Positions 18,007 through 27,398 of a stretch of DNA of 34,326 nt are shown here, piece by piece (position 1 is the stretch's first letter; the number at the start of each line of letters is the position of its first letter). The notes below the pieces were generated by a model. The model was not told the origin of the DNA. It ran no database searches and saw only the letters and a list, made by a program, of their open reading frames with translations. The stretch spans positions 1 to 34,326 of the forward strand of contig JAUWQO010000018.1 of NCBI GenBank assembly GCA_030610995.1, given 5' to 3'. The position numbers and the translations under genes are program-made. This stretch comes from Desulfobacterales bacterium (GTDB lineage: Bacteria; Desulfobacterota; Desulfobacteria; Desulfobacterales; ETH-SRB1).

Positions 18007-18690
18007 TTACCAAGCGATCCCCCTGCCTTTCATGCCTCCTCTTTTTATTCCGTAGTCCATTCCTAATTGGATTCTAGAACAAAAGAAAAGAACGAAATGC
18101 GAAAGTTTTGTAAAAGGAATTGATATCAGCATAATTTCGCCGCAGAGGATATGTATAATTAACCAAGATTTGTATCCTGCCCCCAATTCCCATTGATGAT
18201 AGGCAATATAGCCTGTAATAAAAGGGGCTAATGCAATAGCTAAAACAATATAATCCGACGCAGTTGTTAAAATCTTTACATTGGGGTCAGTCAGGCGACG
18301 AATTAAAAAGAAGATTCCAGCGGCAATTACTGCTAAAGTCATATAATCTGCTACCTTGTCGGGTATGGTAACCCAGCTTATATTCCACGATTCTTCTATC
18401 AGCACTATATGAGCCATCAGAAAGATCGGAGTTAGGACAAGGCAGATATGGAATAGATAGGTTACAGCCATAAAAATGGGATGGTTTGCGGTTGTGCGAT
18501 TGAGTGGCAACAACCAATGGAAAAGAGATCTTGCAGCTCCCTTAATGCCGGCGCCAAGCTTCTCAGAATAGGCTACTCTATCGAGCCGCCAATCAAGACC
18601 TTTTACATACCAAACGATTCTGGTGATAATCCCGACAAAAAAGATAGCAAATGAAATTAAGGCTAATGGCCCACTTACAAATTCATACAT
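18007..18690 (-). CDS. NarI/DsrM/TmcC-like membrane subunit
   Basis: Hydrophobic multi-helix protein with ...FHWLLPLNRTTANHPIFMAVTYLFHICLVLTPIFLMAHIVLI..., immediately upstream of the HdrD-like gene. Confidence 0.75.
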   Translation of the reverse strand: MYEFVSGPLALISFAIFFVGIITRIVWYVKGLDWRLDRVAYSEKLGAGIKGAARSLFHWLLPLNRTTANHPIFMAVTYLFHICLVLTPIFLMAHIVLIEESWNISWVTIPDKVADYMTLAVIAAGIFFLIRRLTDPNVKILTTASDYIVLAIALAPFITGYIAYHQWELGAGYKSWLIIHILCGEIMLISIPFTKLSHFVLFFCSRIQLGMDYGIKRGGMKGRGIAW

Positions 18691-19126
18691 AGCTCCCCCC
18701 CTTAATAGAAAAAAACTAAATTATTTGTAACCTTGTCCGCAAATCCTACTTATTAGATAGGAATACTTATTATCTGACTATAAAAGGCTTTGTCAAGCAA
18801 ATATTTGATGAAGTGGAATGTGTCTTCAAGAAAGAGAAGGCTTTGGCGAGCAGGCGACTGTCTCACTCGATGGGTTTGGATTAAAGATAGGATGGCAATG
18901 TTTGAATGTCTTGATAATGCCAACTTTTTTCTTGATAATAGAAAAGAAGTTGTTAAACTTAATTTTTTGTAATATTTTAACCCTTTGAAAAAAACCAGAC
19001 AGGTTAACAAGATAAACAAGATTTTGATGAGGATTTACAGGATGAGTTTTGATGTTTTAATCCTGAATATCGTGTTAATCCTGTCAAAGAAGTCTTTTTT
19101 GAAGGCCTAAATCGGTTTATCGGCTT

Positions 19127-19915
19127 ATGGATAATACATTTTCTGTATTAACACTCAATCTGCGTTTTGGCCTGGCAGATGATGGCCCCAATAGCTGGGA
19201 TCAGCGGAAAAAATGCTTTCCCTATCTTTTAAAAAACCATAGCGTAGACTTTATCGGTTTTCAGGAAGCAAACGATTTCCAGACAGATTTTCTCAAAGAT
19301 ATCCTGTCTGAATTCAACTTTATTGGAAAGAGAAGCCCTGCTCCGTCCTTTTGGCAAAACAATATTATTTTCTATAAAAAAAACTGGGAATGCATCCATA
19401 ATGAGCACTTTTTCCTGAGCCCAACTCCAATGATACCCAGCCGTTCCCGGGAAAGTCGTTGGCCCAGACAATGTACTATTGGAATATTTAAAAATAAAAA
19501 CCGGATTTTAATATATATAAATACCCACTTTGATTTTGATGCCGCAGTCCAGACAAAAAGCGCCAAGCTGATTATGAAACGGCTATCACACCTGGCGCCT
19601 GAGCCGCCCGTAATTCTCATGGGAGACTTTAATGCAACACCATATTATCCATGTTACATGATATTTACAGGAGGGGATCAAAAATTAAAGACAAACAACC
19701 GGCTATATTTTAAAAACATTTTCAGGGAGCCTTATCCTGGCACCCATCATGGATTTACAGGAAATATTAACGGAAATCATATTGACTGGATTCTTTATCG
19801 AGGCGGGATTATTCCTCAGGAAGGCAAAATAATATATGATACAATTGATGGGGTTTATCCGTCAGATCACTACCCACTTTATGCAAAATTCAAATGGGAA
19901 AAGGATGAAATTTAA
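19127..19915 (+). CDS. Endonuclease/exonuclease/phosphatase (EEP) family protein
   Basis: LTLNLRFGLADDGPNSWDQRKK...DFIGFQEAN...VILMGDFNATP...HIDWILYRGG...SDHYPLYAKF. Confidence 0.9.
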   Translation: MDNTFSVLTLNLRFGLADDGPNSWDQRKKCFPYLLKNHSVDFIGFQEANDFQTDFLKDILSEFNFIGKRSPAPSFWQNNIIFYKKNWECIHNEHFFLSPTPMIPSRSRESRWPRQCTIGIFKNKNRILIYINTHFDFDAAVQTKSAKLIMKRLSHLAPEPPVILMGDFNATPYYPCYMIFTGGDQKLKTNNRLYFKNIFREPYPGTHHGFTGNINGNHIDWILYRGGIIPQEGKIIYDTIDGVYPSDHYPLYAKFKWEKDEI

Positions 19916-19928
19916 AAATTTCTCCATG

Positions 19929-20273
19929 TTATTTTGTTGGTTCCTGTTTCGAAATACAATTTACATCGGCATTTAATATTCCACCGGCCTCAACAACAAG
20001 ATTTTTACATACGACCCTGCCGCCACAGCTACCGGTAGAAAGTATTATAAGCTCGTTTGATGCCTCTAATTCCCCCTCAAACTTTCCCCCTATGGTAATA
20101 CTCGCCACCTTTGTATCCGCACAAATAACCCCTTCTTCGGCAACAATCACGGTTTCTCCGACAAGACTCCCCTTCACAGCCCCCTTTATTACCAATTTTC
20201 CTTTAGCAGAAATCGTGCCGTCAACTGTCAGACCTTCATCAATGATAGAAATATTATCCGATTTGTTCCACAC
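19929..20273 (-). CDS. Bactofilin (polymer-forming cytoskeletal protein)
   Basis: IIDEGLTVDGTISAKGKLVIKGAVKGSLVGETVIVAEEGVICADTKVASITIGGKFEGELEASNELIILSTGSCGGRVVCKNLVVEAGGILNADV. Confidence 0.93.
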   Translation of the reverse strand: MWNKSDNISIIDEGLTVDGTISAKGKLVIKGAVKGSLVGETVIVAEEGVICADTKVASITIGGKFEGELEASNELIILSTGSCGGRVVCKNLVVEAGGILNADVNCISKQEPTK

Positions 20274-20345
20274 AATATATCTCCTGCACAGTATATAATA
20301 GCCTGCTAATTATCATAAATCGAGACCTTTGAAAAACCACAGCAT

Positions 20346-20428
20346 CGTCATTGCGAGCGAAGCGAAGCAATCTCAAAACATGTTGACAATCCACAAGATT
20401 GCCACGTCGCTTTGCTCCTCGCAATGAC
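20346..20428. repeat. Intergenic palindromic repeat
   Basis: GTCATTGCGAGCGAAGCGAAGCAATCT ... AGATTGCCACGTCGCTTTGCTCCTCGCAATGAC. Confidence 0.8.
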
Positions 20429-20474
20429 CAGAATTGAGCAAAAATGTGGGTTGTGCAACGCTCTCAAATCGTAA

Positions 20475-22001
20475 CTATTCCAAAGCAGGCTCTTTCAAAT
20501 CGATGATCAATTCGCCTGCTTTTTGATTTTTATATGTAACTATTACCTTATATTTTAGCCCCTTTTTATCCAGCGAATAATTCTTCCAGAGATCTTTGGC
20601 GGTATTAATTACATACCCCCTGTCCTCTCCCGTATTGTTGGCTGAATCACCCACAAAACCTTTAAAGTTTACAACCATATCCGAAGGATCTCCGGGACCG
20701 CCAATCACATCCACAAGTGTAAAAGTGTCGCCCTTTATCAGTTTGACATGATCATTGTTCTTATAAATCATTTCATTGCCGTTAATTTTGGTTTTGAAAG
20801 AATGTACATAAGGTGTTAAAATTGATTTTTTTGAAATTGATACACCTTTAGCCATTTTTCTACGGCTTTCACCAAGCGCAATATAAACACTTCCACATGG
20901 GAAATAATCCTTTCTTGCAACAATCCTTGTCGGCCCCGTTACCCTGATTTTCTTGCGCACATCTCTTATGCTTCCGTAACCAATAATATCAGCGCTTAAT
21001 CCTCGTTCATAGTTTGTCTCAATATGAGATATAATGATGATATCGCCGGAGTTAATATGAAGTGTCTCCTGGTTTTTAACAACTATCGGCAAAGAATCAT
21101 TTATCGAAACAACCATATAATCAAGCACAGGTTTGTCAAAATTCAAACCAGGGGTCTCGGGAATAATATCAAATTTTTCCATAAAGGCATTTATTGCAAG
21201 GTTATGATACCGCACTTTCAATTCTATAGGAAGCGATTTATTTGTCTCAATACCAAATGCCGGTATGCCACATGTATATAAAGCATAATATGTGGCCGAT
21301 TTGCGCTGTTCCTTATGCAAGGAATTTTTTTCAGCAGTTCTGTGATTGTTGAAACGAATATAGTGAAGGGGATTTTTTATATTCTTATTGATTTTATCGG
21401 CCACCCAGTTCGCCATAGTGCCAAGGTCGATGGTCTTTCCTGTTTCAGGATTAATATAGACTTCACAATCCGAGATAATCGACTGGCCGTATCTCCGTGG
21501 ATTTCTATAAGGCCCTTCCCATTTGTCTGAATAAAAACCTGAGCCGTCGTGCAGATTGAGCAGACAATCACTTTCATTAATCATTTTTTTTAAGATTTCA
21601 ACGATCTTGGTTTCATAGTTATTTTTGCGATCCTCTCCAAACTTTCGATTCATATCATCATTTACCTTGCGCCGATACAAAACAATAGACTTAAAATTGG
21701 CCCTCGGGATTACGATAAGATTCCCTTTTGCCAGGCTAATATCAGCATAATGATCTGCTGAGAGGAAGCCTCCCGGCTCATCTCCCTGTATCCCTCCAAT
21801 TAAAAGAAGTGTTTTTCCAGGCAGTTCACCATATATTTTGTATACATAAAGCTCATGATCGGTGCCTTCAAAAAAAACAGTATGTACCTTTTTTTGCGCG
21901 CAAACAACATCCGGCAGGATAAAAACAAGCATAATTGAAAAAAGAATAATTATGGTTTTGCACACCGGACAAGTTATGTATTGTCTCTTCCTCTGAAACA
22001 A
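20475..22001 (-). CDS. M99-type metallocarboxypeptidase (Csd4/Pgp1-like)
   Basis: LLLIGGIQGDEPGGFLSADHYADI (Q..E zinc-ligand signature), CLLNLHDGSGFYSDKWEGPYRNPRRYGQSI. Confidence 0.8.
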   Translation of the reverse strand: MFQRKRQYITCPVCKTIIILFSIMLVFILPDVVCAQKKVHTVFFEGTDHELYVYKIYGELPGKTLLLIGGIQGDEPGGFLSADHYADISLAKGNLIVIPRANFKSIVLYRRKVNDDMNRKFGEDRKNNYETKIVEILKKMINESDCLLNLHDGSGFYSDKWEGPYRNPRRYGQSIISDCEVYINPETGKTIDLGTMANWVADKINKNIKNPLHYIRFNNHRTAEKNSLHKEQRKSATYYALYTCGIPAFGIETNKSLPIELKVRYHNLAINAFMEKFDIIPETPGLNFDKPVLDYMVVSINDSLPIVVKNQETLHINSGDIIIISHIETNYERGLSADIIGYGSIRDVRKKIRVTGPTRIVARKDYFPCGSVYIALGESRRKMAKGVSISKKSILTPYVHSFKTKINGNEMIYKNNDHVKLIKGDTFTLVDVIGGPGDPSDMVVNFKGFVGDSANNTGEDRGYVINTAKDLWKNYSLDKKGLKYKVIVTYKNQKAGELIIDLKEPALE

Positions 22002-22031
22002 AATTTAATCCTTTTAAAAATTTATTAATTA

Positions 22032-22211
22032 GTAACTGTTCAGCCACCGATCTACGCTGATTATCACTGATATTTTTTCTTTTATTGTAATAGTTCAACC
22101 ATAAAATTATAACATCACCAAGATATATAATATAATTCTTAATGTTCTGTGATTTTTTTGTATTTAAACCTATCTGCGTTCATCTGTGTGAATCTGTGGC
22201 TGAATAGTTAC
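22032..22211. mobile_element. MITE-like repeat, copy B
   Basis: GTAACTGTTCAGCCACCGATCTACGCTGAT.ATCACTGATATTTTTTCTTTTATTG ... GTATTTAAACCTATCTGCGTTCATCTGTGTGAATCTGTGGCTGAATAGTTAC; shares both ends with 15254-15516. Confidence 0.7.
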
Positions 22212-22219
22212 ATTAATTA

Positions 22220-23161
22220 TTACTCTAAACTATCCTCAACCATCTTTGTAATTGTTACCGGATAACTTTTTTCCAGCAGCAAATCTCCTGTTGTATTGTA
22301 TACTAATACCTCGGCATTATTAAACCGTTCAGGGTCTGCTTCATACTGTGCCTTGAAATTTACAGTTTTAAAACGGAAAATGGAAAAATACTGTCCTTTA
22401 TTATATCGAGATGGTTTCCCTGAAGATAGAGTAACATGAGGAAATGTCAACCACCTATCCTCATCAACTTCATCATCCTTTAATATAACAAAAGCGTGCC
22501 CTGAAACAGGCTGAGAATCGGGAGATATTTTTATTATTTTAAACTGCACCTTCAATATATTGCTGCCTGGTTCAAATAAAACCACGAAATCTTTAATTGA
22601 AGTGTTTGGCAGCTTTGCCGATATTGCTGAAGTTGTTTCTTCCTCCGGCTGCTTTTCGCCGGTTAATAAAACTGTTTTATCGACATCTGCCGTATCAGGC
22701 TTGGTTTTAATAGATGCACTCTTATCAGGTAAACTGCCGGAAGCTTCACCTTTTTGTTTTTTCCCGATATCGGCAGGTTTATCTTCGATTCCGGCTTCGA
22801 TTTTGGCTTCGATTCCGGCTTCGACTCCGGATTCAGCCAGAACAAGACGAACCATGAGAAGGTCCTTTTCATCACGCAAAGCCGCAACCTGCTTTTTTGA
22901 TATATCCAGAGCATTCCGCAACCCCTCATTCTCTTCGCTTGCGCTTTTTGCAATAATTAATAAGGATGAAACTGAAACAACAACGACAACCAGTGTCAAT
23001 ACCAATGCAATCATCAGGCCCTTAAGCCTTCCAATCGATATTATCTTCCCGCGTTCCTCTATTGCCAAAAGAGTCCAGGACTTAGCCCTTGCCTTTTTTG
23101 ATTGTTTCGGCAAAGACAGCGATTTTACAACTTTTTCCAGGTTTCCCGGTAGATTTTCCAC
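22220..23161 (-). CDS. Membrane-anchored coiled-coil protein of unknown function
   Basis: Single TM (LMIALVLTLVVVVVSVSSLLIIA), coiled coil, low-complexity linker, conserved-looking C-terminal domain; overlaps the 3' end of the upstream L,D-transpeptidase-like gene. Confidence 0.75.
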   Translation of the reverse strand: MENLPGNLEKVVKSLSLPKQSKKARAKSWTLLAIEERGKIISIGRLKGLMIALVLTLVVVVVSVSSLLIIAKSASEENEGLRNALDISKKQVAALRDEKDLLMVRLVLAESGVEAGIEAKIEAGIEDKPADIGKKQKGEASGSLPDKSASIKTKPDTADVDKTVLLTGEKQPEEETTSAISAKLPNTSIKDFVVLFEPGSNILKVQFKIIKISPDSQPVSGHAFVILKDDEVDEDRWLTFPHVTLSSGKPSRYNKGQYFSIFRFKTVNFKAQYEADPERFNNAEVLVYNTTGDLLLEKSYPVTITKMVEDSLE

Positions 23162-24504
23162 AATCCCTTTTCACGTATTAATATTAACTGTTTTATGCCT
23201 ACCGCCTCGAGGGCGCTGGATTTATAAGTTTGCACAAAAGAAGCTTCAGCCCTCTTTTTACCTTTTTTAATAACCAGTTTATCTTTTGAAACATTAATAA
23301 AATTGTATTTCCGATTTAATCGTTTTTTATACTTAAGCCATGACCTAAGATTCATGCCCTGGGACCGGAAATTATTTGCATAATATTTGCCATAGCGCCT
23401 AATATCTTTAGCAGACCAGGCTTTCAGCCATCCATCAATCAGGTCTTCGATTTCATCTTTACCTTCAAGCGTGCTTTTCAGATCGCAACTTGCAGTAACA
23501 AGAGGATGTTTTTGTTTAGAACTATTACGCCTTTTCGAAACAACCTGATACTCTTCGCCAACTATTCTGAATTGGCCTTCCATGTCTGATATATAAAGCT
23601 TCTTGCGTCCAACTGATAAATTAATGCCTGAAGAACTGACAATCTGGTCAAATAAAATCATATAAATACCGTTGTGCCTGAAAATCGAATTCTTTTTCAG
23701 CTCAACGGATAACTCCAGGTGAGAGGCCTGAAAACCCTTTTTAATTACGGCCCAATCAGACCACCACGAAATATCAGGAACATATTCATGGCTATATGAA
23801 TTCAAATATTCATGATAAGTGCCGTTTTCAAGAGCATCTTTCCATTGTGAAATCAAGTTCAATATGGAATCTTTAATTCTATTATCGCTATCTTCTGATA
23901 CAAAGGAAAGCCTATCCACAATGATGATCGGGGTTCTATTTAAATCTATATATTTTGCTAATCTATCAATATCATTGTTTGCAAGAACAATACAGCCATT
24001 AGAATCCCTCGGTTTTATCGGTTTATCGGTTCCATGAAGCCAGATCGAATACCCCTTGCGGCCATCAATGCGATCAAAAAAATTAGGATAATCTATCGGA
24101 AAGGCCCTATTTCCATAGGTTGGCGAAAGATCCCTCTTTTTATACTGATTGGTGAAAAAGTAGACCCCTTCAGGCGTCTTCTTGTCTCCGGAGCGTGATT
24201 TTCCCCCAGCCACTTCGCCGGTCGAACATTTAAAGCGATACATTTCCTTAAAGGAATCATCATAAGAATAGACAAGTAACTGCTGAGTGTCCTTTTCAAC
24301 CACTACTGCATATTTTGTGCCACCGTCATTATCAAATGAAATAAGCACATCCGGCGCTTTCGCCCGACTCGCTTGATGGCTTGCAACGGTCTTCAACCTG
24401 GCCTCCTTATGCTGTGATGCTGAAACTCCGGGGCTAATTACCGGCAACATAATCAGCGCAAGCCATGTATAAAATATCCGCATCTTGATATAACGAGCCA
24501 TCAC
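23125..24504 (-). CDS. YkuD (L,D-transpeptidase fold) plus NTF2-like C-terminal domain (Csd6/Pgp2-like)
   Basis: GDKKTPEGVYFFTNQY...SIWLHGTDKPIKPRDSNGCIVLANNDIDRL (YkuD HGT/SxGC motif); C-terminal LIDGWLKAWSAKDIRRYGKYYANNFRSQGMNLRSWLKYKKRL (NTF2-like). Confidence 0.85.
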   Translation of the reverse strand: MMARYIKMRIFYTWLALIMLPVISPGVSASQHKEARLKTVASHQASRAKAPDVLISFDNDGGTKYAVVVEKDTQQLLVYSYDDSFKEMYRFKCSTGEVAGGKSRSGDKKTPEGVYFFTNQYKKRDLSPTYGNRAFPIDYPNFFDRIDGRKGYSIWLHGTDKPIKPRDSNGCIVLANNDIDRLAKYIDLNRTPIIIVDRLSFVSEDSDNRIKDSILNLISQWKDALENGTYHEYLNSYSHEYVPDISWWSDWAVIKKGFQASHLELSVELKKNSIFRHNGIYMILFDQIVSSSGINLSVGRKKLYISDMEGQFRIVGEEYQVVSKRRNSSKQKHPLVTASCDLKSTLEGKDEIEDLIDGWLKAWSAKDIRRYGKYYANNFRSQGMNLRSWLKYKKRLNRKYNFINVSKDKLVIKKGKKRAEASFVQTYKSSALEAVGIKQLILIREKGLWKIYRETWKKL

Positions 24505-24860
24505 CTTCTCTAAAAAAACCTATAAGCAGAAATTTACAAACTCACTATCTCAAACTTTCTCTGCCACGAAATCCCCCTTTGACAAAGGGGCAATACTGTT
24601 GACTTAAGCAAATTTTCTTGAACCGCAGAATGTCGAACAAGGAATATCGAATGTCGAAGTAACCCCTTCGTAATTCTGCGGTTCCTTGTTCGATATTCGA
24701 TATTCAAAACCCATTAACAATTAGTAATTTACAATTGATTATTGATTATTATACAAAATGGGTCAGCGTCAATAACTACTTAATCTATCACTACAAATTG
24801 TCAATAATCAATTGTTAATTGTAAATTTTGCTCCAACTACTTCTGGGGTTAAAAAAATAC

Positions 24861-25661
24861 TTATTTAAGCACTGTAACCGTATCCCCCCTGTCTGCCATA
24901 AAATAACTCCTTGCGTTGCCGCAATTTACAGCTATTTCAAGATATCCTCTGCTGCCGATAATGGCAAGAGGATTTTGTGGCAATGCGCTTTCATAGCTTT
25001 TGGATAATCCAATAATTTTGTTTTGACCTATCCTGAATTCTAATCTTTTTTTGTTGCATGCCTTACAAAATTTATCAAGGCTCTTTTCATCTATATTCGT
25101 AATCAGGTTGCCGAATCTGTCAATAAATACAACGGCCCCCACAAGTTCGCCACTGTCTGAAATGGAGGCATGTTCGACAAACAGCCTTTTTAAACCTATT
25201 TTATTTATTGGCACACCTAATGCTTTAATTCCAATCCCTTTAGATAGATAAGCAGCAACAGGAGCAAAAATATCTCTTCCGTGAAAGGTTCGACTTACAG
25301 ATTCTAAAAAATAACGTGAGTCCTCAACACGAACGATCGAGCCGATATTACCTTCATCCATTAAAAGGGTTAAAGTGCCATTGTCCGGCGCAAGAAAAAT
25401 ATGTCCCGTCATTTCAAGGGCAATTATTGCACGGTCACTCCCAACTCCAGGATCTACAACGACAACATGAACTGTTCCTTCAGGAAAATATTTGAAAGAA
25501 TGTTTTATTATATATGCGGCATGGATTAAGTCCTGAGGCTCGATATGGTGAGTAATATCGACGATAATTGCGGCAGGGTTAATGGAAAGGATAACGCCCT
25601 TCATGACACCGACATACTCATCATTAACGCCAAAATCGCTAATAAGAGTAATTATTGACAT
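24861..25661 (-). CDS. SAM hydroxide adenosyltransferase / SAM hydrolase (DUF62 family)
   Basis: ITLISDFGVNDEYVGVMKGVILSINPAAIIVDITHHIEPQDLIHAAYII...VVDPGVGSDRAIIAL...FLAPDNGTL...FHGRDIFAPVAA. Confidence 0.93.
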   Translation of the reverse strand: MSIITLISDFGVNDEYVGVMKGVILSINPAAIIVDITHHIEPQDLIHAAYIIKHSFKYFPEGTVHVVVVDPGVGSDRAIIALEMTGHIFLAPDNGTLTLLMDEGNIGSIVRVEDSRYFLESVSRTFHGRDIFAPVAAYLSKGIGIKALGVPINKIGLKRLFVEHASISDSGELVGAVVFIDRFGNLITNIDEKSLDKFCKACNKKRLEFRIGQNKIIGLSKSYESALPQNPLAIIGSRGYLEIAVNCGNARSYFMADRGDTVTVLK

Positions 25662-25694
25662 AGCTGGTTGCTCGTTGCTCGTTGCTTTCAGCTT

Positions 25695-26741
25695 TCACCT
25701 TTGAGCTTCTCGTTGCTGAACACTAAAACCAAGGTGTCTGTATGCTGCTTCAGTAGCCTTTCTTCCTGAAGGGGTCCTTATAATCAGACCGATTTTAAGA
25801 AGATATGGCTCAACAACATCCACGAGGGTATCTGTCTCTTCCTGAAGTGTTGCAGAAATCGCTTCAATGCCGACCGGGCCACCATGATAAAACTTGATTA
25901 CTGTTTTAAGATATCCGCGATCAAGATGAGTCAACCCTTTTTTATCAACTCCTTCCAGAGCCAGAGCCTCTTCAACCGTCTTCTTTGTAATTTTCCCATC
26001 TGCCCGAACCTGGACATAATCCCTTACGCGTTTAAGAAGCCTGTTTATAATTCTTGGAGTTCCTCTGGATCTCTTTGCAAGCTCAATTGCGCCTTTATCA
26101 TCAATACTAACTTGAAGTAATTCTGCGGAACGTCTGCCGATTTCCACAAGGTCATCTTCTCCATAAAAATCAAGGCTTCTTAATATGCCGAATCGATCCC
26201 GCAAAGGGGCTGATAACAGCCCAACACGAGTAGTTGCGCCGATAAGGGTAAAAGTGTTTAAACGGTATCTATGACTACGCGCATGCGCTCCCTTATCAAA
26301 CATAAAGTCAACGGCAAAATCTTCCATTGCAGGATATAGAAACTCTTCCACTGTCTTTGGCATTCTATGAATCTCATCTACAAACAGGACATCCCCTTCT
26401 TCAAGGTGGGTTAGAATCCCTATCAGATCTCCGCCTTTTTCAAGCGCCGGCCCTGAAGTCACGGTAATATCGTTCCCCATTTCATTGGCAATAATATAGG
26501 CCAGGGTGGTTTTCCCAAGGCCCGGAGGCCCATGGAAAAGGACATGATCTATCGGCTCTTTACGCTGCATAGCCGCTTGTATCGCGATTTTAAGGGTTTC
26601 AACTATCTCGGTCTGGCCAACATATTCTGAAAGCCTTTGCGGACGCAATGACATTATTTCCGGTTCCTGATCAACAGGCAAACTTGATTTAGAAAGGATG
26701 CTGTTTTTATCAGAAGAATGTATCAGTATATTGTCTGCCAT
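25695..26741 (-). CDS. ruvB: Holliday junction branch migration helicase RuvB
   Basis: [12 protein letters not shown]...[24 protein letters not shown]...[10 protein letters not shown]...[19 protein letters not shown]. Confidence 0.98.
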   Translation of the reverse strand: MADNILIHSSDKNSILSKSSLPVDQEPEIMSLRPQRLSEYVGQTEIVETLKIAIQAAMQRKEPIDHVLFHGPPGLGKTTLAYIIANEMGNDITVTSGPALEKGGDLIGILTHLEEGDVLFVDEIHRMPKTVEEFLYPAMEDFAVDFMFDKGAHARSHRYRLNTFTLIGATTRVGLLSAPLRDRFGILRSLDFYGEDDLVEIGRRSAELLQVSIDDKGAIELAKRSRGTPRIINRLLKRVRDYVQVRADGKITKKTVEEALALEGVDKKGLTHLDRGYLKTVIKFYHGGPVGIEAISATLQEETDTLVDVVEPYLLKIGLIIRTPSGRKATEAAYRHLGFSVQQREAQR

Positions 26742-26777
26742 AATTTCTACTACAATAATTAATTCGGCTTAAATTTA

Positions 26778-27398
26778 TTAGTTTTTTTCGCCGCGATATA
26801 CTTCTTCAATAAGTTCTTCAGGGGTTGATATGTTTATATTGCGTTTCACAGCTTCAGAAATCATCCGTTTGGCATCACCAGCCCTGTAACCTAACTGGCC
26901 AACAAGCACATCAAACACCTGCTTTGAAAAGTCCCGCATAACAGGCTTCTCTTCCCGCTCCTTTTCTATTTTGCGGATTAATGCAAACTTATCCATCTTG
27001 CCTTCAAGGGTGGCGATGATTTTTTGAGCTGTTCTCTTACCGATACCCTTTAATCGGTTTAGTATGGCAACATCTTTTGATTCAATGGCTCTTGCTATTT
27101 CACGAACAGGAATAGTCAGCGCTTTAACCGCTTTTAATGGCCCGATACCTTCAACCGAAATAAAATACTTGAAAAATTCTCTTTCCACCTCAAGATTAAA
27201 ACCGATCAATACAGGCTTTGGTTGCCGTTCGGTTTGTTGGTAATAAATATACAGGGAGATCTCGTTACCGATCGCCTTTGACTTAAAACCGTCCATAACA
27301 AATGCAGGAAGCAAAACCTCATATCCTACCTGATTAGCAAGAAGAAGTATGCGCTCATTCTCTTTTTTCAGCAGCTTTCCTTCAATATAACCTATCAT
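26778..27398 (-). CDS. ruvA: Holliday junction DNA helicase subunit RuvA
   Basis: MIGYIEGKLL...FKYFISVEGIGPLKAVKAL...LKGIGKRTAQKIIATLEGK. Confidence 0.97.
   Translation of the reverse strand: MIGYIEGKLLKKENERILLLANQVGYEVLLPAFVMDGFKSKAIGNEISLYIYYQQTERQPKPVLIGFNLEVEREFFKYFISVEGIGPLKAVKALTIPVREIARAIESKDVAILNRLKGIGKRTAQKIIATLEGKMDKFALIRKIEKEREEKPVMRDFSKQVFDVLVGQLGYRAGDAKRMISEAVKRNINISTPEELIEEVYRGEKN

Noticed and set aside
22560-23270. 236-aa plus-strand ORF opposite the coiled-coil protein
   Set aside because: Low-complexity Ser/Thr-rich shadow of the real minus-strand CDS.
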